Source: Apophysomyces variabilis
Lineage: Eukaryota > Mucoromycota > Mucoromycetes > Mucorales > Mucoraceae
Reading direction: 5' to 3'
Length of the DNA: 64,000 bases
Assembly: GCA_002749535.1 (NCBI GenBank)
Contig: MZZL01000401.1
Location: 749,165 to 813,164, forward strand
The first letter of the stretch is position 1. Every line of letters begins with the position of its first letter. This document shows positions 63,075 to 64,000 of this stretch, one piece after another. The notes below the pieces were generated by a model. The model ran no database searches. It was not told where the DNA came from and saw only the letters and a program-made list of their open reading frames with translations. Position numbers and translations under genes: made by a program.

Positions 63075-64000
63075 CTACAGAACCTTTTCTGTCCCAGCTG
63101 ACATGGCCTCCTCTTTTTTTGGGTTCTCGTCCTCCAATCCCTGCAATTCAAGATCGTCTACCTCTTCCTCCTCGCCTAATTCTGGGGGACCTATGGAAAC
63201 CGAAGGAAGTTGGGGGTTATATTCACATAGCCTATCAATGATTTGTACCATGAATATTCTTTTCCAGATCCACAATTGCTATTGGCGCACCATCCAAGTA
63301 ACTCATGCTATTGCGATTGCTCCGTCCACCTTCTTCGCGCAATATCGCACCAGATTTTCGAATCATTGGTTCTTCTTTCTCCTTCACGTCTCCATTATCA
63401 CTGTGATTATTATTACTTGCTTGCTTGTTTTCTTGTCCATCCTTAGATTCTCTGGTGCCATCTTTTGTTGTCCAGAAAATGTATTCGAATTCGCACAAGA
63501 ATAGTTGGAAGATGGTAGGTGGTATAGTAAGTGTAGGAGCAAATACAATGACGATGTTGCGCACTGGCATCTTGTTAATATGTGAGTGTTCAATTACACG
63601 AATAAGATGAGCAGTGAGCGTTCGCAAGAGTGTATAATTAGCAAGTGGTAGTTCTGATACAAGCCGTCCAAGCTCGTTCACGCGATCCTTTCGATCCAGC
63701 AAGTCTGACAGTTGTTACTCTCAGGAAGGGGCCCAGTAGAAAAGACATACCGATCACATGCATAAACTGCTTTTCACGCTCGTCTGTAAATATATTGGAT
63801 GGCAGCTCTCGTAACCATAACTTCAACAGGCCAGCAATTGCATGAACGTCATATTCTTCCTTGGACGCCAAAAGATTTAGATCACCTTCTATAAGCACGT
63901 AAACAATGCATGAAAGAAAAGACTCTGCTTAGTTTCCAACGTTCTTTGATACCGCTACCTTTTGCTAACCTTGATCGAACTTCTGCTTGAGGTTTTGAAT
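63075..64000 (-). CDS. RhoGAP-domain protein, 3' part (partial)
   Basis: GTPase-activating protein for Rho/Cdc42-type GTPases, controlling polarity and actin. The gene enters from the right edge. Exons 64000-63970, 63888-63751, 63704-63249 and 63190-63075. Seen: NLKQKFDQ joined to EGDLNLLASKEEYDVHAIAG, LLKLWLRELPSNIF (helix with the conserved Leu-Arg-Glu-Leu-Pro), LPLANYTLLRTLTAHLIRVI and NKMPVRNIVIVFAPTL, all classic RhoGAP helices. The catalytic arginine finger lies upstream, outside the window. After the domain comes a charged tail (GPPELGEEEEVDDLELQG), reached by an intron at 63248-63191 that restores phase. Confidence 0.88.

Overview
The window is fungal nuclear DNA, most likely from an early-diverging filamentous fungus (Mucoromycota, probably Mucorales). 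The grounds are many short spliceosomal introns of about 45-85 nt with GT(A/G)AGT donors and CTGAC/CTAAC-like branch points, AT-rich spacers, and single-copy eukaryotic housekeeping genes next to decayed DNA transposons. Exon structures below were built by hand from homology, splice consensus and reading phase. For every complete gene the summed exons are a multiple of three, an internal check but not transcript evidence. The genus call is inference.

Layout. 0-7.8 kb: 5' part of a proline-rich PPxY protein (-), a DHHC S-acyltransferase (-), DNA polymerase delta subunit 2 (+), an aldo/keto reductase (+) and guanine deaminase (-). 7.8-12.2 kb: gene-poor, with a Tc1/mariner-type transposase fragment and a copy of a three-copy repeat. 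12.2-17.3 kb: UDP-glucose pyrophosphorylase (+), a BAHD-type acyltransferase (-), a GDSL/IAH1-type esterase (-). 17.3-18.6 kb: unexplained coding-like pieces. 18.6-25.8 kb: a divergent pair, SET1 (H3K4 methyltransferase, -) and a KDM3-like JmjC protein (+). 26.7-30.1 kb: an NCLX-like cation/Ca2+ exchanger (-). 30-40 kb: transposon graveyard with a decayed RuvC/Fanzor-like gene (A), a second Tc1 fragment and a 0.9-kb repeat. 40.1-44.4 kb: a cysteine-rich secreted/GPI-type protein (+), an unknown membrane protein (-), phosphatidylserine decarboxylase (-). 44.46-48.70 kb: a complete Mutator-like element with long terminal inverted repeats, an 8-bp target duplication and a broken FAR1/MULE/SWIM transposase ending in an OTU protease domain. 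49-55.7 kb: a small unknown gene, a compact TnpB/Fanzor-like nuclease gene (B), the second 0.9-kb repeat and a third Fanzor-like fragment (C). 55.7-60.6 kb: the mitochondrial GTPase MTG1 (-) and a large WD-repeat inositol polyphosphate 5-phosphatase (-). 60.7-64 kb: the third copy of the three-copy repeat, a gene-poor stretch and the 3' part of a RhoGAP gene (-).

Themes. The housekeeping genes are independent units, with no metabolic cluster. The two chromatin genes share one 823-bp intergenic region. An identical GGGGTGCAAATA word lies 58-100 bp upstream of the start codons of SET1, the JmjC gene and the IAH1-like esterase, always in the sense orientation. The accessory content of most interest is three TnpB/Fanzor-like loci in different states of decay, one of which keeps all three RuvC catalytic motifs and the zinc ribbon, and a MULE carrying an OTU domain.
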